A DNA stretch of 64,000 bases from Burhinus oedicnemus (lineage: Eukaryota > Chordata > Aves > Charadriiformes > Burhinidae), in contig VFFE01009170.1 of assembly GCA_008921705.1 (NCBI GenBank), positions 1,530,703 through 1,594,702 on the forward strand, written 5' to 3'. Below are positions 50,211-62,400 of this stretch, in pieces. The notes under the pieces are model-generated. The model worked only from the letters and a program-made list of their open reading frames with translations, ran no database searches and was not told where the DNA came from. The first letter of the stretch is position 1. Every line of letters starts with the position of its first letter. The translations under genes and the position numbers were made by a program.

Positions 50211-51631
50211 GTTAGTTACGGCGTCGACATCTACAACTAAACCAACCCGAATTTCTGGGTAGAGGGGAAAACCACCACCGAAGGGAAGATGCCGTAACAC
50301 AGACTGTCAGCACAGGGTCATAAAATAATTCTAATTCGCAGTGATACCTTCTGCGGCACCTCCAGCTGCTTGGAGGCTTTCTATTTTGTGCAGCACAGGT
50401 CAACAAATCACTCTCAGCTCGGCTCTGTTTTCTCATAGTAATAAATAGTGTAGATTTATGCAGACTTGTGTACGTGGAGAAGGACTCCTACTCCCCTTCC
50501 GTGAAGTAACAAGCAGAGAAAGGTTGCCAGACTGGCTTTCTGGTGCAATGAGGGGACGTATCGTATTAGTAAACATGGCGTTTGCTGTCCAGGGAGTATG
50601 GATACATAATAAGCTAAATTCATTGCACTGAACCGAGTTCGCATTCATTATAGTGCCTTTATCGCACTACTGTTAGTTCTCTTGCTATCTAGGATGCTAA
50701 TTATTACTGGGCTGGAGAAAGCAGTATATTCAAAAAAACCGATTGTGTAACAAAGTTTTCAGTATGAAGCCTGAGAATAGCCAGCAGTGAATTAGGGGAG
50801 CAATGCTCTTTTTTTAATTTTAAAAATAGTACCGTAGGTAAGTAGTAGTGTTTATTCAAAATAGGACTGCCATAATTTTAGCGTTCGTATCATGCACAGG
50901 CTGGAGAGAAAACAATGCCTTGTTCTTCTTGTAAAGTCCAGTTATCTCTCTGGGATCACCTAAACCATCCCTAGCAACTTCCTTGTGTAGTCTTCATTTT
51001 TTGCTTATTTTAATGGTACTGAACAGCATACTCTGGAAGTATAGTCCCAAACTATTTCATTAATGTTCTTACCATCTTAATCAAGAATATTGCTGAAAAA
51101 CACCTCGCTGTTCCTTGCCTGCTTTGGCTTACGGATGCTATCAAACTGCTGCAAATCACCAGTGTGTCTGTCTGTCGCAGACATCTTCCTCTGCCTTGTA
51201 AATTGCTTACAAACTTCCTGAACTTTTTCATTACTGTTTGTCATCTCAGGAGATTTAGGTACTTAACAGTATTCCAGTTCTGCATTTTTAATTATTATTT
51301 GAGATTACTGACCTAACATCACTCTCTATTAAGAGTTTTGATCTGGCTTGCGATTCCCATTTTACTGTATAATGAAAGGAATGAAGAACAGCACAAACAT
51401 ACTGTTGACGGTGTGCAATTTTCCTTGCTAATTTAAGACAACAGGAATTGTTAATCTGGTAAATCAAGTTTTGTTTGTGTGCCTTTCAACAGTTACGTGT
51501 TAAAATCAGTATCTGTATTAGCATTTGACCCCAAATAGAATTAAAAATGTATTGGATAGCTCTTGTTTACAGCCATTGCTCAGAAACACGTTTGCATATT
51601 TTGTTTTAGTATACCTGTTTAGACAAACACT
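50211..51631. other. Between the UBE2D3 promoter and the unknown minus gene
   Basis: AT-rich after 50220. It holds one exon-like minus segment ending at a donor GCAGAAG|GTATCA (lower edge 50348), which might be an upstream UBE2D3 UTR exon. Nothing else is seen. Confidence 0.5.
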
Positions 51632-51637
51632 TTATTA
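51632..51637 (-). terminator. Poly(A) signal AATAAA for the unknown four-exon gene
   Basis: Minus strand GTGTAATAAAGTGT (plus TTTATT at about 51632), roughly 130 nt after the proposed stop codon at 51765. Confidence 0.4.
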
Positions 51638-51764
51638 CACTCACTGGTTTTTTTTTTAAAAAAAAAACAAATACACACACTTGAGAAAGAGAATAAAAAA
51701 CAATGACTTGTGTAGGAATGAAAAATGAGATGCATACTCACAGTTCTGTGGCCATTTCTCCAAG

Positions 51765-51821
51765 TCACAGCACACAGTCCTGCTTGGAGAACATTATACT
51801 TCTCACCCTCGTCTCTTTTTC
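51765..51821 (-). CDS. Unknown four-exon gene, exon 4 (C-terminus)
   Basis: Enters in phase 0 after the acceptor tacctcacaatttgag and reads EKETRVRSIMFSKQDCVL, then TGA (18 codons plus stop). An AATAAA follows about 130 nt downstream. This exon is the least certain of the four. A strong donor AACT|GTGAGT at 51742/51741 and an alternative open frame (GEKYNVLQAGLCAVTW) suggest it may also be used as an internal exon in another frame. Confidence 0.35.
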   Translation of the reverse strand, partial: EKETRVRSIMFSKQDCVL

Positions 51822-52302
51822 CTCAAATTGTGAGGTAAATATCATGTATTTTCCCCTCAGCATTTGGAAATAAACAAATAGATTTTTTTTTTTTTTACTT
51901 CAGTAGGAATACTCAGGCAGGTAAGGCCTCCTAACCTTAGAATATTGATGTGCCATACACAGAGTTTCTCACCTTTACCATATGCAGCAGGTGTACCATA
52001 ATGGTATTTGCACAGATACCTCATATAGTAATATAAAATGCAAAAGGCACAGATGATGGTTACTGAATACAGGTGTTGGAACTTACTGTGGAACTACCCA
52101 GTCTATTTGGGTTTGCTTCATTTTAATTTGATTTTTAAAGCTAATCCTCAGAAGTGGCTGAAGAGAGGTATTACCATGTCTAATCCTCATACGGTAGTGG
52201 AGTTGGGTTTGCTTTTCAGAGGTTTATTATGCAAAATAGTTCAGTAGATGCGGCATGGTAATAAACAGTTTGCACAAAACCACTGAGAACAGACCAGCTC
52301 AC

Positions 52303-52500
52303 TTGAACTCCATCTTTGAATTTTGTTTGCTTTTTCAAGTATGGCGTTACAGAGCCCTGTGCGGCCAAGCGGTCAACAACCTCCGAAGGCTGAATTTGCC
52401 GGTCCATTTCAGCTGCTTTGCGATGGTCCAGCAGAGCACGCATGAATGGAGATCGCCTCGATATATTCTTACAGCACTTCCCCTCAGCGTAGAGAGGGGA
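52303..52500 (-). CDS. Unknown four-exon gene, exon 3
   Basis: 198 nt, 66 codons, phase 0 in and out. Acceptor is gggttgcttttccctcaag, an excellent polypyrimidine tract; donor is GTTCAA|GTGAGC. It reads SPLYAEGKCCKNISRRSPF, then MRALLDHRKAAEMDRQIQPS, EVVDRLAAQGSVTPYLKKQ and TKFKDGVQ. The composition is that of a soluble, charged, partly helical protein, with strong RNY codon periodicity. The frame stays open leftward to a second acceptor at 52699, and a 59-nt segment at 53030-53088 would link exon 2 to that longer form in correct phase. An alternative splice form is therefore possible. No domain is recognised. Confidence 0.5.
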
Positions 52501-53225
52501 CTTGAGGGAAAAGCAACCCAGCCTTATTTTAAAGGTTGGTGTAGCTTGCTTCCACATCAGTGTCAGTTTTTCACTTCCGCTTGCCTGAGACCAGCCACTT
52601 CTACATTTTGAGTGTGCTATTCTACCTGTCTTCAAAACAGGTGGAGCAACTAAGCACCCTGGACACCAAGCAGCATTACATACAGGACGCTTCATATATC
52701 TGAGAGAAAAGGGGGAAACAAGATGCAAAATGTTTCCAAAAAGATCTTCCTTTTTAGGAAAGAAAAAAAATTACTTCAACAAAAGCAAGACATCGTTCTT
52801 ATTTGTCCATCCGGTAAACCATTATAAGTTCCTGTTTGGAAGAGACAAAATACAACAGCTTCTGCTGCTGGAAAACAAAGCGCTAAGAAGATCAACAACA
52901 GCTTCTCCCCGTTTGCATGTATTACCAGGCCTTAATTTTCTCTTCAGCATCCTGTCCAACTTGTTTTTCCTTTAATTATCATAAATCAAGCTTGCAGTCA
53001 AATCCCTCTTTAATCTGAGCAAAATTTACCTTATTGGGGACCCTTCTGATTCAGTGGTGACCACAAAGAATAAGACCATGGAAGAAAGCTGATAAAATAA
53101 GATTTTGGCTTTTTTTAACGCAACAAATAAAAAGGCTGAATTTGCCAACCCAAGTGCCATTACATGACAGTGAAAAACAGGATTGGGGATGTCACCGGGT
53201 TCCACCTGATCCATGTTCTACATAC

Positions 53226-53356
53226 CAAGACCAGCAGCCCTTCCTGTGTAGATGGGGGCTTCTCCCCTTCAAGAAGGATAGCAAGGTCATAGTTCCAGCC
53301 TTTGTACTGCGTGCTCAGCTCCCTGGCTGTTACATCTGGGACCATTACTTCTCCTT
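53226..53356 (-). CDS. Unknown four-exon gene, exon 2
   Basis: 131 nt, phase 1 in and phase 0 out. Acceptor is tatctcttcttcctaacag, donor is GTCTTG|GTATGT. It reads GEVMVPDVTARELSTQYKGW, then NYDLAILLEGEKPPSTQEGL and LVL. Codon use is strongly periodic and both splice sites are close to consensus. This is the most gene-like unassigned segment in the window. It joins exon 1 through a split Glu codon (G|AA) and exon 3 in phase 0. Function unknown; no signal peptide or membrane segment is seen. Confidence 0.55.
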
Positions 53357-55287
53357 CTGTTAGGAAGAAGAGATAGCAAAACCCTTTCACATCTGGAGTC
53401 CAGCCCAAGGTCAATGTGTTAGGCAGCGGTTAGCTTTCTAAGGAATATTAGATAAAAGGTAACTTTTTGTCTTATATTCCAGCTTGGCAATTCTTCATCT
53501 CCCATTGTTTCTTCAACAGCTTCTCTGACATTCTCACTGAAACAATTTCCAAGCTATTCCACATGCTTCCTTTGTATAGTAGTGCTCTTTGTCTCACTGC
53601 TAGGTCACAGGGCAAAACACCGAGTCCCTACATTAATCCATTTTAAGTTGTTGCTGCTCTGTGTAGGGAGTTGGAAGCTCTAACGTTTAAGTCCACATAT
53701 GAGTCCCAGTGAAAAGTCCGAGTGCTTTGTTGAATAATGGCATGCTAAGGTTTCATGGCTTGCATAAGGTCATGTGGGATTCACAAGAATATAAAATACT
53801 TCAGTAACTTACACTGAGATCAACAGGCTAAATTTATCCACAAAATTTTCCAGTTTTCAGGATTTTGTTTAGCACTTCATTTTTTAGCACTTTTTTAGCC
53901 TCATAGTGACAACATAGTTTTCTTTCAGTTGAAGAAGATTTTTCTCTTCTCTTGAAATCCTTATAGAAAATAAGAGCTATTTTACAAGAAGAAAGTTTTG
54001 ACGACATAAAATTCATTACGCTATTTTCACAGACCTAAACAACAAAATCTCTGAAAATTGCTACAGGATATTTATTAGTATTCATGCAGAATATTATTTT
54101 TTTCCCAGCAAAACTATCATTTGATCTAAATAAAAAAGACACTCCTTTCAAGTCAGCGGCAGTTTGTGTCAACAGGAATGTTCATTTTCTGTGCTGATTC
54201 AGCCCTATGGATATTGAAGCATGAAATTCAGATGAGCACGTGCACGACATAATTACGATGCCAATTTTGAAAACCAAAAAGTTTTGTTGTCATGCAGTTA
54301 CTAACTACCTTTGTTTTCTTCTTTCCTATGAATTCTTTACATTCCTGAATAAACATAGATAATATATGCATACATGGCAAAATATCCTCTTCAAAGAGGG
54401 GTGTGAAGGGCTGAGCAATTAGTCACAGGTGCTAAAATAAGGTAACACAGGCTGAATTCAGCAGGTGAAATCCCTCTCTGGAGGAAATCAGAGTTTTATC
54501 AATTTCAGTAGGCCAGGGTACATCAACTGGAGATCTCTTCAAAAAGGTGTTTAATGGTGATCTACTTTACCCCATCCCTTTGGAGGTGGTTACTTTTCCA
54601 TGTTATACCTGTTTTTTGACCTCTTGGGCTGCCTTCAGACTGCATGCTAAGTCTGTCGGAGTTACAGTGTTACTGAAAATGACCAAGCTCTTATGGCAGT
54701 TTTCAGCAGTACTTACTTTGTCCTATTGTGTTTACTAAAGGAGACATCAAAGGACTCTCTGAAGTGTTTTCAAGATATGTCTATTTTTATTACTTTGACA
54801 TAATCGATTACTAGTCAGATTTGGACCATCCTAATTTGGTTGTTCCTCCAGTGCTTGTTCCAGGCTGCAAATGTACTAAGCACTAAGCAAACCACAACCT
54901 TAGAGGAGTGTTTGGGTTTAACAAATGATTTGACCAGTGTACCTAATACACTACAAAAGTTGCTAATCTGGATAAAATGTTAAGGGTTAATTATTCAAAC
55001 AGGCTAGCTAACGTATTTCAGTCTCCCTAGTATAGTTCAGACTTCACAACATGCTGCGTTCATTGATTTGAAGTGTAGGCTTCCATTCTCCTGGCTTGCT
55101 ACACGGCAAGTACAATTTTCATTGTTTGGTTAGAGTTACAGGGAGTTACTTAGCTCAGTACACTGATGGTGTACTTTATACTGAAGTATATACTGCCTTT
55201 TATCTTAGGAGGTTTCCCCACAGAGACCAGCCAGTGTTTCCAGAAGACCTGGGGCAGGGACCATCTCTGAGTTAGGAGCCCTAGTAC
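53357..55287 (-). other. Intron 1 of the unknown gene
   Basis: AT-rich with no clear coding segment. The other two introns are 51822-52302 and 52501-53225. Confidence 0.4.
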
Positions 55288-55333
55288 CTTTGCCTTCCCA
55301 AATGGTCCGCAGCAAACAACCTTTCTTGGCCAT
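55288..55333 (-). CDS. Unknown four-exon gene, exon 1 (proposed start)
   Basis: From the ATG at 55333 (context GGGGGAATGG, good Kozak at -3 and +4) it reads MAKKGCLLRTIWEGK plus one base of a Glu codon, ending at a donor GCAAAG|GTACTA. With the next three exons it gives a total of 432 nt, 143 codons plus stop, with every phase matching. The frame remains open upstream (FTSRTASEEDGG), with AG sites at about 55350, so coding may begin in a further exon. I do not recognise the protein, and I know of no human gene in this interval. Codon periodicity and matched splice phases argue for a real gene; expression is not shown. Confidence 0.45.
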
Positions 55334-57461
55334 TCCCCCATCTTCTGAGGCAGTCCTGCTGGTGAATCGTTCACGTATTTGTAGTTAAATAAACATTACA
55401 CTTCAGCCCAGGTAGCAAGCTGACTTTCTGTCACTCTTCATTAGAGGATTTTTTTCCTTGTAGAACATTCTCTCTTCGGCCCCCCCTCCCCGCCCCTTCT
55501 GTTTTATACAAAATAATGCTGTGTTTCCCTGGGGATATTATTACATAGTCTTGTAGACTGCAGTGTTTTAATTGTTTGATGCTGTATTGACTTAATTTAA
55601 AATAATGAAGTAAATAAGAAAGTCCACAGAAATACTTCAGGGTTTTTGTTTGTTTTTTGTTTGTCTTTGAATTGACAGGAGTATATGCCATGTATTTAGA
55701 CAATGGATTTAACTAGCCAACTATGATACTAGAAGTCATTCCACTTTTCTTTTTGGCCTTTCGAGCAACCTCATCTTTAAAGATTTGGCTGATCTTTTCA
55801 GTTTTTACTATGTCCCAGTTAACCATAAGATGTCCAAGAGCTTGCTTAGACCTCAAATATCCAGGTAATTACAGCCAAATATGTCTTTTAGAAGGAAGGA
55901 ATATTGTTCTTGTTTGCTGTCCTGTTGTAATTTGGGAAATACTGTTGATGACTATAAACCACCAATACTGAAATTCATCGTTATGGTTAGGGGGATGGAC
56001 CAGGGCAGTGTTTCTGACAGGGTGGGTTGTGACACACATGGTAGTCATGAAACATGGTCAGGTGTTGGCAAATTGTTGAAAATTTTGCAAATTATAAAGC
56101 AAAGGCAACCTAGTTTCTGCACTCCTGGTGACTTTTATTCTTCAAGGTCAAGCACACTTTTCAGCCTTCCAAGAAATACTACATAGATTTGGCACTTTTA
56201 CAAGCAATAGATGTTAATTCGTTTTTATAAAGACACTGAGGGCTGCAATTTTTTTTTGCTTTGGATAATGGGACATCATCTGAAAAAAACCCAAACCCAC
56301 TGAAAAATACTGGCTTAACGAGTTGGTAGTGGGATCCAAGATAGTCATTTTCTTAGTTGTAGGGATTTAAATTCAAGTTAACAGGGAAAAAGTCCTTCCT
56401 GACTATTTGGTGGCCTACGTTAAAGGATTTTATGATTGCTGTTTAGCTCCCATATTAGAAAAATGAACAGTGCTGCAATTAGGCATGGAGGACCCAGGTA
56501 CTTGGAAACTAAATGATACGCTTACTCTTACATCGTTCAGGATATTTGACAGTATCAAATCATATTGGACAGGCAATTTGAGGGACTATGTGCAGAATCC
56601 ATTTCTACCATACCTGTTTTCTGAATAATTATAATATTTCTATCCCTGAAGCTGTCAAAATAACTCGCATAAAAGTGTAAAAAAACCTGAATAAAAATAA
56701 TTTAATTCCTCTTGGGGAAGCAGTTTAAAACATTCTCAAGCATCTTAAGTACAGACACCTATGACAAGACTAATTTTCAATACAAGACTTTCTGCTCTAA
56801 AAAAAAGGGACACTAGGATCTTTTCCTAGTTTCCAAAAGCATTCTCCTAGCATGTTGTTTATGATGAATGCCTCTTAATTACCATGTATTTATTTTTCAT
56901 TTAATTTTTACCTTTCACAGTCATTAGGCTTACATTCCTGTAAAGTAAGTTTTGAAAACCTTGAGGTGATATGTTTATATTCTAGTTTTTGTGTTGGTTG
57001 CTTCCTCTGCTGTTTCAAAGGGAAAAAAGGAACTGATTAAAAAAAAAAAATGTATTTACAGAGCTTACAGCTCCCTGTACTGGGGTGAAGTACAGAATTT
57101 ATATAAAATTCCGGCATTATCTTGAAAAGTAAGTGAGGAAGTAACTTACAAATCTTCTAGGGAGTAGCCAACTACCTAGATCCAGAAGTGTGCTGTGCTA
57201 TAGCTGACCTGCAGTCCAGAGGACAGGGAGTGCCTGCAAAAAATAGAAAAGTAAAAGCATTACTAAGATAGGCATAAAAGAAGCTATATTAATCTTATTT
57301 ACCTGCTGTAGTACTATTCTATGCCATTGCCTTGGAATCTAAAGATAGCCACTTTTTCTCTGCTTTCATCTCTATCTGTTAATACATATATTTGTTGTCT
57401 GAAATTGAAGAGGCATGGTGTTTTGGGTTGTTTTTTTTTTCCTCCTCATTATTCTTGTGAG

Positions 57462-57566
57462 ATGACAGAGGAGTATGGGTTACTGTCAATGCCAGACCTG
57501 GCTAACCTTGAAAAGGGGAGACAGGCTCAGAAATCTCCACAGCACTGTTGTTACACAGCAGCCTGA
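57462..57566 (+). CDS. Candidate terminal exon, plus strand (hypothetical)
   Basis: Follows a long pyrimidine tract (about 57431-57457) and AG, and reads MTEEYGLLSMPDLANLEKGR then QAQKSPQHCCYTAA and TGA. AATAAA sits at 57578-57583, just after the stop. The start of this segment is an ATG, so it could be a 34-codon ORF or the last exon of a transcript. No upstream exon is identified and the protein is not recognised. It may be noncoding. Confidence 0.2.
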   Translation: MTEEYGLLSMPDLANLEKGRQAQKSPQHCCYTAA

Positions 57567-59363
57567 GAAGGAATAATAATAAACTGCTGTTTTACTGCAG
57601 TGTCAGTGGGCATCATGACACAGGAAGAACTTAAGAGCAGCGTGCAGTCATATTGCAGAGATCATGTACTCTGTCCTCAGCAGGTGAAGCTGGTATTTTT
57701 TCTGTGCTATAGTTAGCTACTGCCAACGAATGCACATTGCATCACAGGAATTAGTCTTGTGGCATTCTCACCCTTGCCTTACAAAATGAAGGAAATACCT
57801 TTCAGTGACAGTTATTACGCCAAGGGATTAAAGTACTAAGGAAACAAATATACCCTTAGTTGCCTGATCAAGGATATACAGTCATCACTGATAGCAAAGA
57901 TCAATGCAGTTTAAAAGGGAACGGTGAGTGGTCCCTTGCTGAGAACATCTTGACATATATATAGTTTCTTTTCCCTGGAATTGCCATCATAAGAGAGTGG
58001 CTTGTAGTGTTTTAATAGTGGTTTTACTTCATATCTGTTCATTTAGCAGCATGTACTTCCCAGATTGTGTCGGCTTTGTCCTCTGTAGGTCCTTTAGCAT
58101 AGGGGAGGATATATCTGTTTTCCATCACTGCAGCTTCCTCCCAGGGGACAATCTGGGGATTTTGCAGCCTGGTTTATTGCAACAAACCAGGCAGAACCTG
58201 CCACAAATCAGTAACGTATCTGGTCTTTTACAAACATCCTAAGGATACTCGTTCTGATTTGAATAAAACTGTTGTGAATTAGCAGCTCTCTGGAAGCCAA
58301 TAAAGTTCCAAATCTGCGCAAGTCTGTATGTGACCAGTGATCAGATCAGTCTGGATCCTCAGGAGCAGTACATACCGGATCAGCTACGTAATGTGGATGG
58401 AAAGACTGGATGATTCACATAATGCGTCAAAATTTAAAACTCATTGCAATATTATATTTACTGTGTACTTTCTTGTGCATCATTAGTGTTACTTGACTGG
58501 TGTTACTTACAATAGTTTCATGTCATACAACTTGTTATTTTCTATGCTTTAAATAAAGGCAGTTGAAATCAGTAACTTAGTGTAACCAAGTGGATATTCA
58601 TAGTTTCACCTTGTGCTATTTCTGCAAATGTTATAGTAGCTGTAGAGACCACCATTGTAGACCAGTGCTAACCAATGCATAAAAAGACAGTTCCAGCTTG
58701 GAAAAAAAAGACAATGTTAAGTAGAAAGTAACTGAACTTTATTTATCTGAGGATATCTAGGAAGTTAGTACTGAACACACCTATCCTTTCTTGAGTTGGG
58801 GTTTTCTTCAACTTTGTTTCATACCAAGCTCATGGGTAAAACTTCCCACTCCCCAGCAGTAGTAGTCAGAAGAAGAAATTAAAATGTTAAACCTGTGGCT
58901 GAGAGATCAAAGCATGGTATTTTTCTTGAATAAATAAAAACTGTCTACTGCTCTCTTCTTTCATGCACAAAGTTGCCATGTTGGAACTTGATGCAATTCT
59001 TAGAAATCTTACCATTTTTCTTTACATTCCTGTTTTCATTCTTTTCACAAATTAATTCGCTACAATCTGCGACAATAAATAGCATTCTAAGCCACAGGGA
59101 ATTTTAAAATTCGACAATAATACATGCTATTAGTAGGACACTGCAGTTACTTAGGCAATTACAATAACACCTGCTTTCAAAACGTAATAGTTCCATTGTA
59201 AAATTCTTGGACATGAGTTAGATTATAAAAGTAGTATCATGCTAATTCAGTAGTAATTTTATAATACGAAAATTATGCTATCACAAAATCACCCTATTGA
59301 TTCTATTATGAATATGATTTGTCTCCTTAACTCATTTTTCTCTTGAACGCTTTCCCACCACAG

Positions 59364-59496
59364 AACAGTAGATATTTTCGATAAACACCAGCAGAAGCCA
59401 CTTAAGGTGCCAGGTCTCGGAGTCAAGGGAAAGCACGACAATCTCAGCTTTCCTCTAAAGGCAATGAATCCTCTGGATGTAAAAATAAGAAATTAA
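59364..59496 (+). CDS. Candidate exon, plus strand (hypothetical)
   Basis: Preceded by a very good acceptor (gctttcccaccacag). After one base the frame reads TVDIFDKHQQKPLKVPGLGV, then KGKHDNLSFPLKAMNPLDVK and IRN, and ends with TAA. The composition is protein-like. No partner exon in matching phase 2 is identified. The minus strand of the same stretch is also open behind a fair acceptor, so strand assignment is tentative. Confidence 0.2.
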
Positions 59497-62400
59497 AACC
59501 TAACCTGCATGCAATGCAATTGCAACTTGCTTGCAATGTTCATAAGCATAAAATAGAGGAAAGTAACCTTATATATATGGTTTTAAGGTTTAAGTTTTTA
59601 AGCCAGTCTCCTTATTTTTTTGAGGTTCAATTATTTAATAGTTGAGTGTTGACAGTGCCACATAACTAACTGATGGAGACATCACATGAAATGAATCACA
59701 GTTCCTACAGCCCTCCTAGGGTCTAATGGTTTTGCTTGCTTTTGGGGAAGTGGAAGAGAGAGAGATCTTTGCATACAGCAGGAACAGCAGCTAATCAAAC
59801 CCCATTGTGAAATGATTCGAATACAAAGGGAGAGCGAGCTTCCTCCTAGACAGAGGCTTGTGTTTGCTGATCACAGAAGTCAGCCCTTTGGTGGCAGGAT
59901 AGTTTTTAGTTGACAATAGTACTTTTGCCTGCTGCAGAGATTATTCTAGGCGCTCAGTAGGGAAAATGGCAATGCCAATTACAAGAAAATGGTTTTAACA
60001 ACACAAGACAGCCTGTTCATAGAAAAGCTCATTACCATGAAAGAGTGCTGAGCAAATTACTGTGCTACTTAGTCTTGTTTTAGAGATGGAAGGATTGTGT
60101 GTCTGCTACCTCAGAATCTCTCATCTTTCATCCTTACTGGTGTGTATTTGGTAAAATAAAATAAATAAATATAATTTATAAATGTTCTTTGCCTTTGCAA
60201 ATCTTAGTGATCTAGACAGAAGGGCAAGTATTATCTCATTTTACAGCTGAATTAAAGGCACAGGGAAATTAAGCAATTTTTGAAGGGTAACAACAGTAGG
60301 AACACAACTGGCTTCTTTTCACCTATGCTCAGTCTGTTGCACCAGGACCAACCAGCTTGTGGATGCTGAAGGCAACTCTTACTTCTACTGCAAGCTGGAC
60401 CAATGCAGCTATGTTGTAGTGACATTATTCTTGGCAGAATAAATTCTGCCAAATATGACCTGCACCTGCACCATGAACTTTTCTACTATTCTCATCAAAG
60501 CATGCATAGTACTAAGTTAATCGGGCTGGTTCTCTTTTGGGCTGTGTTTTGGGAATTCCATGTAAAAGACCTGAGCTAGCACCATGTAGATCTCTTCATG
60601 TCGGCTCCATGCTCCATCTTACCTGTAATGTTCTTGCTAGATGAAAAATCCCAGTGACAGAGAATACTTACTGCTGAAAGCAATAATCATATTTCAGTAT
60701 CAGTGACCTAGGTTCTGTTCAAGTATCTATGCTTGGGCTTTTTGTGCTGTTATTTTTATTACAGCAACTCCTATATATCCTACCCAATACCAGAGTTTCA
60801 GTGGCCATATTCAGCATGAAACACATAAGCAGAGGCAATCTCTACTTTTTAACAGTTCACAAACTGAAGCTAAATATGCAGGAATGAATTGTTGCACATT
60901 ACTTTCCCCAAAAAAGGTAGAAAAATTTCTAGATACTCAACAGTATTGTGATTTGAGGCAAAATTGAGAAAGATGCTGATAAAATCCTGAAGAAGCTATC
61001 TGCCTGTGGAATAAGAACATCCACGCCAGGTGTTAAACATGTGTAAAAGACGGAAGATGTCACACCTGCCTGGTAAACCTCCTGATGTTGACCGATCTTA
61101 AGTTCTGACCCCATAACGTAGTCCCTGAAGATGGACTACCGCGTGAAACCCTGTTCTTTTCTGCAGGACTGACCAAGCCTACAGCTTACATTTTTTCCCT
61201 TAAGTCAAACAGGAAGTCTGCAGCCAAGTTGGAGAGTGAACACGCATCTCCTGAGTCCAGTTCAAACTGGATTTCTAAAGACCATCTTTTGCCTCCTCTT
61301 CAGTTAAGAATCTCATTCAGGCTTCATTTTCTTTATAGTTTTTCCATAATCTATGACTTCAGCCTTTCATATACTAAAACTGTTCATGACTCATGTCAAC
61401 TGATACCTATGCAGACAGGCGAGGCGCAGTGAGAACGGTTCCTCTCTGCAACATGTGCAGATTGTCTAGCAGCGTGCTGAGTGGAGCACTGATCAAAGGC
61501 AGCACAGCGGGGCTCAGGAGCTTCAGTGAAATGTCAGCTGTGCTCTCAGTATCACAGCTAGCATCCAGAGAAGGCTGGAAGAGCAGAAGAAAGGGAGGAG
61601 GGAAGGACAGAGGCTCCCAAATTCAATGTGAAGTTGTTTGATTGAGAGCTGGAGGATTTACCTTATGTATCTTCAGCCTTACGTATTCTTCCCTCAGAAA
61701 GTTTCACAAACAAGGTTACATCATGACATCTGATGTGTAATATTTACAGAATAATCAAGCATTATGCTCTTTCATTATCTTGCCTAATAGCAGGCATTTG
61801 CCTACATAAGAAGGAATCATCTCAGGACATCAGACATAGTCATTACAAGGATAAACTTTGGTGAGGTAGGGAACTCAGATACTCTGAGATCACAGGAATA
61901 TTCTCACTAGCTAAAGAAGATGATTCATCAGGAAATGTTAATGCAGGGTCACAGGTAGAAAAGTAATATTCAGGCCAGAAGCACAAACAGCCTGGATTTC
62001 TTTGTCTTAAAGCTAGCTTCCAGTATTTGTTTTTTTGCCTTAGTTTTTTTACGGTGATTTTAACTTTTGGTTAAGATTGCCCTGAATCGATCATTAAAGC
62101 AAACTAGTGAACTGGAAGAGATCTAGCACTGGCCTTGTATATCCTAGTCAATACAAGGCAAACAGGACTACCAAGTAGATTCAGCCAAAGACAGACCAGT
62201 GGGTTCATCTGACTCAAGAAATACCTATAATTACTCTTTCATTGCTTTGCTCAACCCTATTAACTTACCCCAAAACTTCTTAATCACCAATTCTGGGCCA
62301 GCAGGAAAAGTGCACAGTTGATATGGGCAGATACGGTGTGGTTTCCATACACTGAGGGAGGAGAGAGAACTCTGCTCCAGTCAAGATCAGGTAAGGAAGG

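Noticed and set aside
49371..50300. 309-codon minus and 253-codon plus frames across the UBE2D3 CpG island
   Set aside because: They run through the N gap (X residues) and are low-complexity GC artefacts.
52337..52442. Plus-strand ATG frame MALQSPVRPSGQQPP opposite exon 3 of the unknown gene
   Set aside because: Short, no usable donor, and weaker codon periodicity than the minus-strand exon it overlaps.
57318..57400. Minus-strand segment reading IYVLTDRDESREKVAIFRFQ, reminiscent of a VWA-domain strand
   Set aside because: A good acceptor and donor exist, but an in-frame TAG lies before the donor and no matching exons fit. The resemblance is too short to support a call.
60929..61114. Minus frame MGSELKIGQHQEVYQAG... 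near 61 kb
   Set aside because: Open in more than one frame with plausible splice sites, so it cannot be assigned; phases do not fit the four-exon gene.
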